Source of the DNA: Protonemura montana
Lineage: Eukaryota > Arthropoda > Insecta > Plecoptera > Nemouridae
Length of the DNA: 64,000 nucleotides
Assembly (NCBI GenBank): GCA_947568835.1
Contig: OX387604.1
Span: 23,899,076-23,963,075, forward strand
Direction: 5' to 3'
A program made the position numbers and the translations under genes. The notes under the pieces were generated by a model. That model had not been told where the DNA came from and searched no databases. It saw nothing but the letters and a program-made list of their open reading frames with translations. Position 1 is the first letter of the stretch. Each line of letters opens with the position of its first letter. Below, piece by piece: positions 25,111 to 36,610 of this stretch.

Positions 25111-25990
25111 TGATAAAAGCGCTTGTTTTTCTATGGTGTCAAACGTTAAGCATTTCATGTGCTCTTGATTTTTATTCGTTATATGAATAACTTGCTTCTA
25201 TTATTTGCCTAGAATAATTTGTTATTTTTCAGTGTATGGAAAATATTTGATTTCTTTTTTTTATCAATTTAATTTTAAATCTGAAGTTTGATTATACGAC
25301 AACCTCACGCATCTGATATGAAAGTATTAAAAATGACGAAATATTGTCATTTGTTCGTTTTCATCCTCAACCAGGAAGATCCATCATTATTCACTTTCAA
25401 TGTTCAGTATTCTTTTACCGAACACCTACCAGTCGCGAGCGCCGTTCACCGGCATCGACGGTACATATTGGCGCTACTTTGAACCAAACGGCGACTTTGG
25501 TTGAGTCAATTTAGTCCATACAGTTTATAAAGATGCTTGTTCTTCTAAGATGTCAAACTTGAAGCACTTCATGTGCTCTTGATTTTGATTCGTTATATTA
25601 ATAACTTGCTTCTATTACTTGGCTAGAATTTTTTTTTTTTTTTCAGTGTATGGAAAACGTTTGATTTTTTTTTTTTTATCAATTTAATTTTAAGTCTGAG
25701 GTTTGATAATACGACAACCTCACGTATCTTATATGAAAGTATTAAAAATGATAAAATATTGTCATTTGTTGACTTACTTAATCAGTTTGGTCATGCTACT
25801 CAAGTATGCTGTCTTACCTGCTACAACGGGTTTTGTTTTAAAGCTACAATTATTATTTGCGATATAAAGTCTTCGTCCCGGAGAGTATTACAAGACTCAA
25901 ACTGAATATTTATAAAAGTATAATAACTATTTCTATTAAGAAGCATACAGATTCAGTGAATCAAACAAGGCAAGGGAAGAAGAAATAATT
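25111..25990. repeat. Array right-end tail
   Basis: It contains one more hairpin block at about 25440, only some 414 bp after the previous one, plus the downstream TACGACAACCTCACG landmark at about 25710. Similarity ends at about 25990 inside the segment that elsewhere continues AGCAAACAGCTTCTCAC. This is therefore a sharp right edge of the array against apparently single-copy DNA. Confidence 0.65.
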
Positions 25991-28900
25991 TACCGCAAGT
26001 TATGTAGAACACCCCAGTGGATCAGGTAGAAAGCTACCGAATGTTAATTAAACTTACCAAGGCAGGATTTCTCATTAAACTTGTATTGATGGTACTGATA
26101 GACATTGCCTTTAAACTTAGGTCTACTTAGTTGCCGTAGAGCAATTCCTCAAAAATCATAAATAGCATTTATTTTTAAATGGCATCTTACTTTAAGTTCA
26201 TTATGTGCTCTAGCAATTTTTTCTTTATTTTACATTATTTTATTTAAAATAATTCATTTTTGATATGAATGCAATTAAAGCAACTGACGCCCAGACAAAC
26301 TGCACCGTCTCTTAGATCACCACACACGTTTTGGTGATTTTATCCACTCCCGTGCAATTTTCGTATTATAAGAATTATAAGGATTACTTTGGTTAATTTT
26401 TAAAAGTTTTTTTTTTTTTAACTTATATAAGTATAAGTGGCCCTGGCCTTGTTAAATGAAAATGAAGTGCACAAAGAACAAATTCTGCACTTCATTAATA
26501 TATTAAAATATATACTTATCATGTGACTGATATTCAAACAATTCATTGAAAAAATGTGCTGGTAAAATTGGTTTCAGTTTTAATGTTTACCCAAATTTTA
26601 ATGCGTTTTATTTAAATTTAATGCAAATTTAGTGTTGAGAAACGTAATTCTAAACGTAATTCTAAAGGCGTGATAAGAACCTTTTTAAGTAATCTGATAT
26701 AACTTTGTTTAACTCCTGATTTTAAATCAAAGAAGTAGATTTGGTGTTTAGCCCTTAGAAGCACCGGAAAGATTTGAGAAACCAGTTTTCTTTTTATTTC
26801 TGTTCTGTCGATGTTGAGAGATCTAGAGCTGTATTACTTCATTTATAATGTATAAAAATACATTTAATTGCTTAACTTAATACTAAAGATTACTGTGAAC
26901 GATGCAAAACTCTCTGTCTACGCACGTAAAGGCTATTAATTGATAAAAGTTTATGGGCCGGATCATTGGTTAATCAATATGACGTTGGTAGAGTAAAGTT
27001 TTACTCTCGATGATGATTTGAGGCGGTGACAAGCTCACTTTCATGTGCCTCACTTCCAAGTATTTCTCTAGCGCAATTGCATGTCTATGAAAATACCTTG
27101 GACTTCAGGATTTCAAAACGTTATTATTATAGACGGTTATAAAAAAGTTATAATTTAAATTAAATATGAAATATAACTCTCGAACTGAAAACAGACAAAA
27201 CAAATGTGACATGCCTTCATCGTGTATGAAGTTGGATTTTTTCAGACATTAAAGTAGTTTTCATTTACAATTCATGTTTAAGATGATCACGGCATCGCAG
27301 CTAGAGATATCAATTTATTGCCAACATTATTTTTAAACGGTTGATGTTCAATATTTCTCATGTAGAAATAATTTTATGTTATTGGCTTTATTCTATAACT
27401 TCTTGTGCTCGTGTAGGATCTCGGTCTAGCACAAAGAACCACAGAAAATATTTATTTTTTAATTAAATTGGTTGAATTTTGAGGCGCTATTTTCACAACG
27501 GATCTATTAGTTTTTTTTATCTCCTTCGCATCTTTTACGCGTGACTACTTGTAAAATTGCCATGTCGAGAGAATATCACACTGCACGCATCTTATTTTCT
27601 GACATCTAATTTTAGACTAAATTTTGTTGGTTGACGCGTACGGGATGAAACCAAACGTGGATTGCAAACACAAAGTGTCTCGTTTTGATTGTTTGCCTGT
27701 GAAAAGAGCGAGTTTTATTTGCCGTCAGGGAAAATAAAGTGCATATATGTACCAAAATACGTTTAGGTATAGTTTATATTTATTCTAAAAAGCCAAATAT
27801 CAATTGCGCCTTTATCTTATGCGTTGTTGTGGGGGAGATCTTTCTTCGACAGCAAATTCTAGTATATTTCCCCCCGTTTTGCTCCACGAGAGGAATTGTA
27901 TGACTAACCAATATAATATCACATACATGGAAAAATTAACCGTGAGAACTGAAAATTTACCAGAAATTTACTTTTTAAATATTATTTCAGAATTGAACAT
28001 CGGGATTTCAGAATTTTAGAATTCTAGAACTCCACATCAATGGAATATTTTGAAACGTACGTTATTGCACACATTGTTACAATAACCTGAATTTAAATTT
28101 TACCTTGTTATAATCAGAGAAATCTCTCTCAATTATTCAGCTGAAACAATTGTTCCTAGGAATGCAATTCTGAAGTGTTTTAATGTTAAATCTTTGCGCA
28201 GTTTTAAAATTTTTCAATAAGTAATTCAATTATTTGAAAATCAATTTATAAGTGATTTCATATCGAGGGATTACGAGTTACTTTTGAAATAAAATCACAT
28301 TGATCTGTTAATATGATTACTTTCATAAAAAGTATCCTCAAAATTAAAGAAGTTTAATTGGTATAATATCAATACTGTGAATGACACGCAAGCCGGCAGC
28401 AAATTTGTGTGTAGTTACCACAAATATATTTTAATTTGCAATAAGAGAAAAACATATAACAACTCTTTTTTTGTGACATTTAGTCATTGGTTTCCAAGAA
28501 TAAGAATGTTAAGAATATTAAAATGCATACAAATATGAATTTATTATTGCTGTTGAATATAAGACTTGCATTAAAATGCATTCTTAAACCCGTAAATAGC
28601 GTGTCCTGACATATAAACTATTTTTAATAATATCTAACTTGCTTTTAGATATTGAGTTCAGTTTTAATTAAATATATGTAAATCGGTCAATATTTGCGAC
28701 AATGTTAAATTGTCTAAATGAGTTCTTTTAAAAACTTAAATCACGACTAAGAACTGTGTGTGATCAGCTGATCAATCTTTCACTTCTCCAATATTCAAAT
28801 GAATTAGCAGCAGAAATATTAGGAGAAATACTCGCAATCTTTCCTAGTTCCAAGACAACCAAAATGATCACAATGATCGCAGATTCACTCAGACGGCTTC

Positions 28901-29400
28901 ATCCAGGAAGTATATTTTCAAGTATAGCATCCATCTCTGTTTCTCTCACCAATTAGCTACAATTACCATACTCTTCTAATTAGTATCTACTTTAATGACA
29001 CTAAAACAGTTGTGATTTGCTCACCTACGTGCTGGCTTGAAATGCCACAGATTTAATGTCAGAAAACTCTTTGGACTCGATGAGTTTTAGACTATAACGG
29101 TCTTTTAGTGCCAATATTTGAAAAGAAAGCAAATAATTTATACATTTCTAGGTATTTCTTTAACAATACGAGTTTTACTATTGCATTCTGCCAATTTTAG
29201 CTACTAGATATTTATTATATAATTATTTTCTATATATATTATTCAAGAGCGTTTGAATTTCTCCAAATGATAGCTGAAAAGTATGTGAATACATGCGTAT
29301 TTGTGTGATTAGTTGACGAGTACCTGAAGCTGTTTCAGTAGGCATTTGTAGCGGTGCTCGAACGCTATCTTTCTCCCAGCCCCAGCTGTTGTTGGTGTAA
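25991..29400. other. AT-rich intergenic DNA, no gene recognised
   Basis: Short open frames occur (for example 27804-28019 and 28756-28956, about 65-70 codons), but none has recognisable similarity, splice context or compositional bias. No RNA gene was recognised. The stretch appears single-copy within the window. Confidence 0.5.
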
Positions 29401-29401
29401 G

Positions 29402-29420
29402 AGGGGGGGGGGAGGGGGAG
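29402..29420 (+). repeat. G-run directly upstream of a TATA box
   Basis: A run of about ten G, an A and five more G lies 5-20 bp upstream of TATAAA at 29425. It may be a GAGA/Sp-like or structure-forming promoter element, or a simple repeat. Nothing else in the sequence decides between these. Confidence 0.6.
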
Positions 29421-29424
29421 AGGA

Positions 29425-29463
29425 TATAAAGGGTGGTGCTATGACAAGAAAAGTGTCACTCGT
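29425..29463 (+). promoter_or_regulatory. Candidate core promoter (TATA box plus initiator) of the calexcitin-type gene
   Basis: TATAAA at 29425-29430 is followed about 33 bases later by TCACTC, an arthropod initiator-like sequence, with the predicted start at A29458. About 75 bases further is a splice donor CTTCAG/GTAGGAG. TATA, Inr and donor in correct order and spacing make a convincing first-exon structure. Assignment to the gene at 41700 is inference from strand and from the need for an upstream noncoding exon there. Confidence 0.55.
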
Positions 29464-29533
29464 GTTCTGGGCAAGCAACAAGCTTCACGCTTCAAGTTTC
29501 TAACTCTTCTTCTAAAAACACACTCGGCTTCAG
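29458..29533 (+). other. Putative noncoding first exon (5' UTR) of the calexcitin-type gene
   Basis: It extends from the predicted start at 29458 to the donor CAG/GTAGGAG at 29533/29534. It contains no ATG that opens a long frame. It would be joined across a 12 kb intron to the acceptor TTTGCAG at 41689, which lies ten bases before the coding ATG. An RNA-seq junction 29533-41690 would settle it. Confidence 0.45.
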
Positions 29534-30460
29534 GTAGGAGAGCCCATCTTGGTACTTTTTATTTTTGCAAGATATTTCCCACTTTGCTTGAGTGGTTGTT
29601 TTCAGGGCCGCAAACCTCTTAACCTCTTCAACACAGAGCAAAACCGAAGAACATATCATAACATTTCCCACTTTGTTGTTTGTTATTGGATATTGCTTCC
29701 TGGTGTTTTTTTTGTTGATTATAAGTTGGCACTGTCGCAATGAAGAATTAATTCTAGGGGATTATTCTGTGTATTGTACACATATCACAAAATTACCTAG
29801 TGTTTTGGACACTTCAATTATCTGCCACTCTGTGTGGCTGCTTTTTTTGCCGAAATGAGTTGATCGCCAAAAATTTTCTTGGTCACTGAACATTCAAGAA
29901 CACATTGTTCAAAAATCCCGGTTACACAACCACAAAATATTTTTTTATGCAGATTTGGCAGATATTTTCTATTTAAAGAAACACTGGTTCTGTTATAATG
30001 CGAGACTTCCTCCAACTTTCCGGAATTGCGGAAAGCAGTCGCCATTGCTTCCCATTTATATATTTAAAATAATACATGTTTAATTATAAGGAACGTATTA
30101 TCAACAGGTATAACCTAATAACGAAAATATACCACAAATAAACTTACTAGTAGAAAGTTTTTAACGCTAACCGAAATTAAACATGAAAATGATTTCAAGA
30201 ATGCATCCCAAATCAAACAACATTCCGACGTGATTTCATTTAAATCAGTTCCCATGGGGTAGAATATTATTTAGCACAGAAAAGCAGTTATAATTTTATT
30301 TAAAAATCAGAAAATGATGTTAACAGTGAACATTTATGATATAAAAATATCAATTCGTTTTCTTTTATAAAGTTTTCGAAATAGAATAATATGCATACAA
30401 GAATAAATGAATAGAAAAGGAATTTGTGTCTTTGCTGTCAGATTGTGTATCAATGCACCG

Positions 30461-30514
30461 GGTCTTGTGTCAGATCTTGAGTCAGATCTTGTGTCAGATC
30501 TTGTGTCAGGTCTA
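30461..30514. repeat. 12-bp tandem repeat, ~4 copies
   Basis: The unit is CTTGTGTCAGAT with one variant carrying GAGTC. It accounts for the repetitive QILCQILCQ peptide in the frame across it, which is therefore not evidence for a gene. Confidence 0.85.
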
Positions 30515-31017
30515 TAGCGCGAAACTTTTCACAATCAAATACTTTGTGCAAACACATATCTTACCAAAATTACAATACTGCTATTTATTATCAAATATAA
30601 ATCCTGAAACAATAAAATCATCAACCAATATCGACCGAACACTTCACAGTAGGGCTTTATGAAATAAACATATCGCTAGTTATATTATCACACCAAAAAA
30701 TACCATTCGCAGACATTACCAATCTCGAGTTGTAATTTTTTTTTTTTTTTTTACTTTTTAACGGCGCTATCATTTCATGGTGACTGCCCCAGTTATTATT
30801 TATTCAATCTACGATGGTTTCTTAATAAGTGCAATAAAATTGATATAACTCACGTAACTACCTGAGGAATATGCCGCTCAGCGGTGATAGTAGGGGCACT
30901 AGAAGATAGCACCAACGTTATAATCACTGATAGCAAGCTTACCACTAAGCGCCAAGAATGTTTTTGTGGTTATAATAAGTATCATAAGTGTCTACTAAAT
31001 CACAAATGTGAAATTTT

Positions 31018-31725
31018 GCAGCGCTTTTCACCCATCCTGATAAACAAAGTCTACGTATGATAAATGAATGGGAGTGCACTTAGATAAGCATATTTTTCCT
31101 GTGTAAAATCGATTTTTTTATACTGAAATACTTTGAAATAATGCTCGATCCAGTCATAGGTCGTGATGACACAATTTCTGTCAAAAAAGTCATTGATTTG
31201 CCAACTTGGGAAAATTATGTGCGTTACACTTTAATAATCAATGAAAATTAACTTTGATTAGGTATTCGTTTTTTTGTCCTGAAATATTTCTAAAATATTT
31301 GGAAGCATTAAATGTTACGCAGTTTCTGCTAGACGCAGTTTCTGCAAGACGCAGTTTCAAACTGCAAATTTCACAATCTCAACAAGATGTTAACGACTGT
31401 AAACATCTAGATTAGTTTAATCACATCTTTGTTCATGTTTCATCGTGAGTTTTTAAACTCATGAAATAATTAGGACTTCTTTTAATATTGATTAATACTT
31501 TCAATTAATGTAAAAAAAAACAGAAACTACTAAGGAGTAAAATAACTCATGAGTTGACGCACCTCAAAACCCAAATAATAATTATAATAATTTCCTGTTC
31601 GAGTCAGTAGAGGTTTATCAGTAACATATGCAATCAGACATATCCAATACATGTCTTAACATGGCCTAACATGCCCTAACCTGTCCTATACTTGTTCTAT
31701 ACATGTCCGATCAGTAAAATATTCA
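31018..31725. repeat. Distal copy of an intronic duplicated segment
   Basis: 31018-31250 closely matches 35813-36020 (starting CAGCGCTTTTCACCCATCC), and 31505-31725 matches 36075-36300, in the same order and orientation. About 200 bp between the two halves is unique to this copy. It ends in a diverged array of ACATG-type decamers. Confidence 0.85.
31317..31365. repeat. 16-bp tandem repeat, 3 copies
   Basis: The unit is ACGCAGTTTCTGCTAG, with the third copy diverged. It lies in the part of the duplicated segment that is missing from the copy at 35.8 kb. Confidence 0.75.
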
Positions 31726-34700
31726 ATCTGATGCCAATGTGTTTATTTACTGTTTTGGTCATCGAGTGACATTTTATCTTTGCAAGAGCAAATATTTTTT
31801 CACATGTCTCATCGTCTCTCCGTCCTGAAAGCGATTGAATAACTAGAATTCTTCTTTTAGTAGTTTTATGACTTGTTATCTTATAATTATTTGTTATGTA
31901 AGTACACCTTCTTCTTCGGTACTTGATGGTGTGTTTATCTTGAAATATTCGTACATTAGAATTTCTTTCTTTGTTAACTAGAAAATTGGTGGCAATCTTC
32001 TAAGTCGAATAGAGTGGCTCTTTAACCAATCTATCTCGATTATTAGCACACAGCCTCATGGCTAACAAGATGAGAATGCTGGCTTAGACGTCGACCAATT
32101 GTATCGGGTACAATGAGAGGATAAAGTTGACACGGTTTGCCCTGAATGTGTCCTACTCCCGATGGGCATGTGAACTGATGCATGTGAACTGTGTTCTTGA
32201 ACAGGGAACCGTTTCATCACAGCAAACATTCCAGCAATTATAGCTCTATTTCTGATCTTTGAAGGCACGTTACCTGGAATAATTCTCAGTACAGTTTCCA
32301 TCCAACATCTTGGTCGTAGATAATGAAGCTGATGAAGCTGACAATATGTTACTTGATTCCCTGTTTTATCGGACTTGGAGGAAGCATTTATTGACCTAGT
32401 CCTGACTTAAACAATGTTATGTACATTAGGTACGTAGGTATTGAGAATTCTGAGAAGGGGTTGATTTCTAAACCAATTTTTTGACATTCATCTTATGTCT
32501 CATCTCACTCTCTTGCATGCAGGGTATTTTTGTTCAATTTGTGTGCCAAAATGTAGAAAAATAATCTGATTATTCTGTACGTTGTATAATTAATCACCCT
32601 GTGGATGGGTGAGCGGTAAAGAATCAATAAATTTGCGATAAATCCACGCATTACCGAGTCATATCTTGTCGATCTCGAGGCCTGCGTCCTTGTTTTTCTG
32701 TCAACCTGACTCGTTTGACGCAGAAATGCTTTCTAGTCCCTAATATGCCACGAGTCCATCAATGACACAAAGTGCCATTGCTTGGGTGCACCGGGTTCCC
32801 TAGCTACATGAAAGTGCTTTGCTGGATTTTCCAATTGAACTCTTTCAGCATAGTTGCATTTTAGAAGGGGGAGTCGCCTGACGATTTTATAGAAAATCTA
32901 GGAATTTCTTGCTGAATTTTCTTCGCTTCTAGTTCTATTTTAATTAAATTTTGTTGATTTTAATAAATGTGAACCTTGAAAACGTCATTAAAATCGTTCA
33001 ATCTAAACAATTCCGCATTCGGGCACCGGCCGGGCTTGTCTTCAGAATACCCCAATTAGCATTGAGTCCGTTTCAATTAAATAAGATTGGTCATCTCTGT
33101 TTTAGAGAAAATAAATCTACCAACTTTTGGCCGATTGTCACTGAAAATAGAATCATTTATAACAATGGTTCAGTTGTTCTGTGGCCACCACAGAAGCTGT
33201 TTTTTTGTCCTTGTTTCACCCGTTTTATCGTTTGAAGCTAAGTCTTTGTCACACGGGTTTCATCCAACTTGATGGTTGGCTACCTAAACAGACATGTAAA
33301 GGATGATTTTCTCCTCGTGTATTTTCCTTCAAAGTTTGGACTCCACAACGAGGTTAAGCATCGTAAAATGGCACGCCTTTATGCACAGAGCAGTGGAAAA
33401 ACACTGCAAGTTAGTTGAGCTTCGTTCACTGCAGTAGGCAATCAACCGGGGTAGAAGAGGGATAATCCGGGATACACGGGGAACAAACCCGAGCTGCTAG
33501 CTCACCTGTCCTAGCGTACACTAATTAACAAACAAAAAGCATGTGTTTTTATTTCTTTACACCACGAGCAATATCGGGTGCCTAAACTTCAATCCGCATG
33601 CGCTTGCATTGTACATTTTTCACACACTACTGACTAATTACTGAGCACTCTAGGTATAGTTGAAAAAACTTGAGAGAAGGGCATTGCTCTATTGGTATAT
33701 GTTTGTTATGTCACATTTCTTTCATATCAATATTTTAAAATTGCAAATATCTCCGACGCATATCTTTAAAATTACTCGTATGGACCAAAGAAACGATGGT
33801 TGAGAAATCGACGGCAACACGTTTTCAGCTATATACTAAAGTATGCAGCAAACAACAATAAGAATTCAACTGAACCAACAGTGCCAACAGTCTGGCTCGA
33901 ATTATATTGTATTACTTATAGCATTGGCTTTGTATCCAACAAGGTTGAACCCTGTCAAGCCCATTAAGTTATAATGGGAATTTACCTACCTAGAGACTTT
34001 CAGCAGAATTTAATCATTAGTTGCTCAGAATAAACCTCTCCCAGCGCTGTAAAACATACATTTTGTTGCGTATAGTTGGGCCATGTCTATTTCGCCAAAG
34101 TTAGCCTATTATCTTTGAATGAATTCAATCATATGAAACACTTTTTGGCCATCGAAGCTGCTTTTGTTCTTAATATGCAGCTATCAATGTATCTGACTTA
34201 TCTGACAGTTGTGGAATTAGGAGATTGGATTGGTGGGTCGTTCCACCCATATATTAAATCTTATGTCAGTACAATCTATTAAGAAAACAGCACCTTCAGA
34301 TTTGCATTTATTTGAATTTTCTTATAGGTAGTATCGCTACTTATTTCATTCAGTTTGAGGAAGTTGATCACTTTCTTATCTTCTTGGGAGAAAAATAGGC
34401 TCGTGCACTAAACATAGATACGTAGCTTACCTGATTCTGTAAATAACCCTGACTAAGAAATGTAACAATTTGAGTATCACGAAATTAATCCGATTTCATG
34501 GATGCACGGAAATGCTGGATTTCACGTGCCAGAACAATTGAGCTTGATATTTTCAAGGGATGAAACATCCTCGAAGAGTTTTGCAAGCTAGTTTGAGCAT
34601 TATTTTGATCTGACCATATAAAAAAAGTGTATAAAATATGTTTTTACTTCCAAAGCAAAGTTGATCGTAAACTTACAATCAGGCGATTGTTATGTTTATA

Positions 34701-34782
34701 GCTTTTTTTCATACTATATGATGAAAATCAAGTGGTTCTTATGTGCATTTGTTATGTTTCATAGCCAACTGAAGCAAGTTGG

Positions 34783-34817
34783 AGAGCTTTAGAGCTTTAG
34801 AGCTTTAGAGCTCTAGA
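34783..34817. repeat. 10-bp tandem repeat, ~3.5 copies
   Basis: Perfect repeats of AGCTTTAGAG, ending in a variant AGCTCTAGAAG. Short microsatellite-like expansion. Confidence 0.85.
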
Positions 34818-35579
34818 AGGTAAAGCAGTGGTTGCTCGTTGTTGCTGAAGATTTAGGAGTTGACGATGCATGATGCTGAAAGATTTGAAAATGCGATGTA
34901 TCCAAACAGGACTCCTCGATGCTGGTTCTGATCTTTCGAACGCTTTTCTTGCAACCCTAAAATAACCAGGAAAAATAGTAATATTTTTTAAGCAAAAGCA
35001 TTTTTTACTCTTTCCTTTCTTTTAATTGACGAGTAAAGAAGCAGGTAAATGTGTGATTGTCGAGAATGTATGTGAAATAGTTTCACAAACTGACATATTT
35101 TCACACTGAATGTGATGAATCCTGAAAATGTATTTCTACATTTTATTGTAGCGAGTACGCAACGTTTGTTGGTTGAATTGAAATAAGAAAACTTGGACTC
35201 GAACTTCTTCAATATCGAGCTCAGTTTGAGAATGTGTTTTAAAATTAGAATATTTCTCCATTAAAATCACTTCTGCGTCACTTTGAAATGGTATTCACGC
35301 ATTTTGACGTCCTCTTTCTCAATCATCATAAAATATTATATTAATATTAATATTTCCAAAGTGTATCTTGTATTCCTTTCGTGACGTCTTATAGGTATTT
35401 CTTATCAAAACCAGTTAAATAAAGGCTCAAAGGAGTTGATAAAAAGAAACAGATTCCAACTTTATTCGTTTTCTTTGGTTGTTATCTTTGGTAGTTGATT
35501 CCTTCATTTTATTTGGATCATATTTCAATGCACTTTCAAGGTATCTTCATTTATATTCTGTTTGCGACTGAATGGACCA

Positions 35580-36610
35580 GCTTATCAGTCACATATGCAA
35601 TCAGACATGTTCTTTACATGTCAAAACATGGCCTAACATGGCCTTACATGGCCTAACATGTTCTTTACATGACAAAACATGGTCTACTAGAGAGCAGAAA
35701 ATACCCTTTGAAACGCCAAGTCTCAATGGAAAACAAATCTAAAGGGTGTTGGGTAACGACACGTGTGAAAGCAAACAGCTTTTTAAGCTTATGAAACAAG
35801 CTGAGAATTTACAGCGCTTTTCACCCATCCTGATAAACAGAGTCTACGTATGATAAATGAATGGGAGTGCACTTAGATAAGCATATTTTTCCTGTCTAAA
35901 ATCAATGTTTTTTTACTGAAATACTTTGAAATAATGCGCGATCCATTCATAGGTCGTGATGACACAATTTCTGTCAAAAAAGTAAGTCATTGATTTGCCA
36001 ACTTGGGAGAATTATGTGTATTTCACTTTAATAACGCTCTTAATTCATCTCTTTTTTTATCAATACTTTTCATAAAAACAAAAAAACACAGAAACCACTA
36101 AGGCGTAAAATAACTCATGAGTTGACGCACCTCAAAACTCAAATAATAATTATAATAATTTCCTGTTCGAGTCAGTAGAGGTTTATCAGTAACATATGCA
36201 ATCAGACATATTCTATACTTGTCCTGACATGTCCTGACATGTCCTGACATGTCCTGACATGTCCTGACATGTCCTGACATGTCCTAACATGGCCTACTAG
36301 AGTGTAGAAAGTACCATTTGAAACGCCAAGACTCAATGGAAAACAAATCGAAAGGGTGTTAGGTAATGATATGTATGAAAGCTAAAAGCTTTTTAAACTT
36401 ATGAAACAAGCTAGACTTCTGCATTTAATATAAATATGCAGATACTCTCAATTCATAGCTATTCTAATATGTATTAATACCTTTAATTAATTAAACGAAA
36501 GCCCTGCAACTACTACGGTCTAAATTTACTCGTAGGTAAAAACCCAAATAAGAATTGTATTAATTTCCTGTTTGAGTCAGCGGAGATTTCAGTAACATAT
36601 GCAATTAGAC
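35580..36610. repeat. ~0.6 kb tandem duplication in intron 1
   Basis: ACATATGCAATCAGACAT at about 35591 recurs about 600 bp later at 36192, with a third weaker match at about 36596. The order decamer array, then the AACGCCAAG segment (about 35720 and 36325), then a shared tail is kept. Together with 31018-31725 this is one local repeat family of three to four copies. Confidence 0.8.
36217..36293. repeat. 10-bp minisatellite, ~8 copies
   Basis: Nearly perfect repeats of ACATGTCCTG. The matching places in the sister copies (about 31655-31710 and 35608-35690) hold diverged decamers such as ACATGGCCTA, so the array is old but has been re-homogenised in this copy. The containing short frame on the minus strand is an artefact of it. 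Confidence 0.9.

Larger units (their letters stand above)
925..25579. repeat. Ten copies of a GC-richer ~140 bp hairpin block within the array
   Basis: Copies start at about 925, 2891, 12391, 15435, 17772, 19389, 21130, 23466, 25026 and 25440, each about 135-140 bp. Most contain three short inverted repeats in the same order: GCCG-TTCAC-CGGC, CGACT-7 bases-AGTCG and AGCAC-TTCAT-GTGCT. They stand out from the AT-rich surroundings in base composition and are among the best conserved parts of the unit. Several copies read as an open peptide in one frame, but others (for example 2891) have stops in that frame, so a coding role is not supported. Confidence 0.7.
1..25990. repeat. Complex tandem array of a ~5.7 kb unit built from ~1.6-2 kb sub-modules
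   Basis: Long stretches recur with constant spacing: 14766 matches 20463, 15393 matches 21088 and 17421 matches 23115 (about 5.695 kb apart), and 2226, 2849 and 4879 match 14766, 15393 and 17421 (about 12.54 kb apart). Landmark strings such as TACGACAACCTCACG recur about eleven times, and AAACACTAAGGTCTAATTTT occurs near 1, 1585, 3556, 14122, 16100 and 21800, so the unit also contains an older internal repeat. Copies differ by substitutions and by indels of 100-500 bp. The array runs off the left edge and stops near 25990, where similarity to the sub-module ends abruptly. No shared long reading frame survives across copies, so I regard it as noncoding satellite-like DNA. A decayed transposon origin is possible, but I found no terminal repeats. 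Confidence 0.85.

Noticed and set aside
785-25482. Dozens of 60-126 codon frames in the 5.7 kb array, some repeated (for example 2849, 15393, 21088)
   Set aside because: They recur only because the DNA recurs. Frames are broken in other copies and differences do not favour silent sites by eye.
32062-32301. 79-codon minus-strand frame
   Set aside because: No recognised domain, no splice context, and ordinary composition for the region.
33900-33965. tRNA-like stretch with GGTTGAACCC
   Set aside because: Only a B-box-like string is present; no cloverleaf or A-box with correct spacing could be built.
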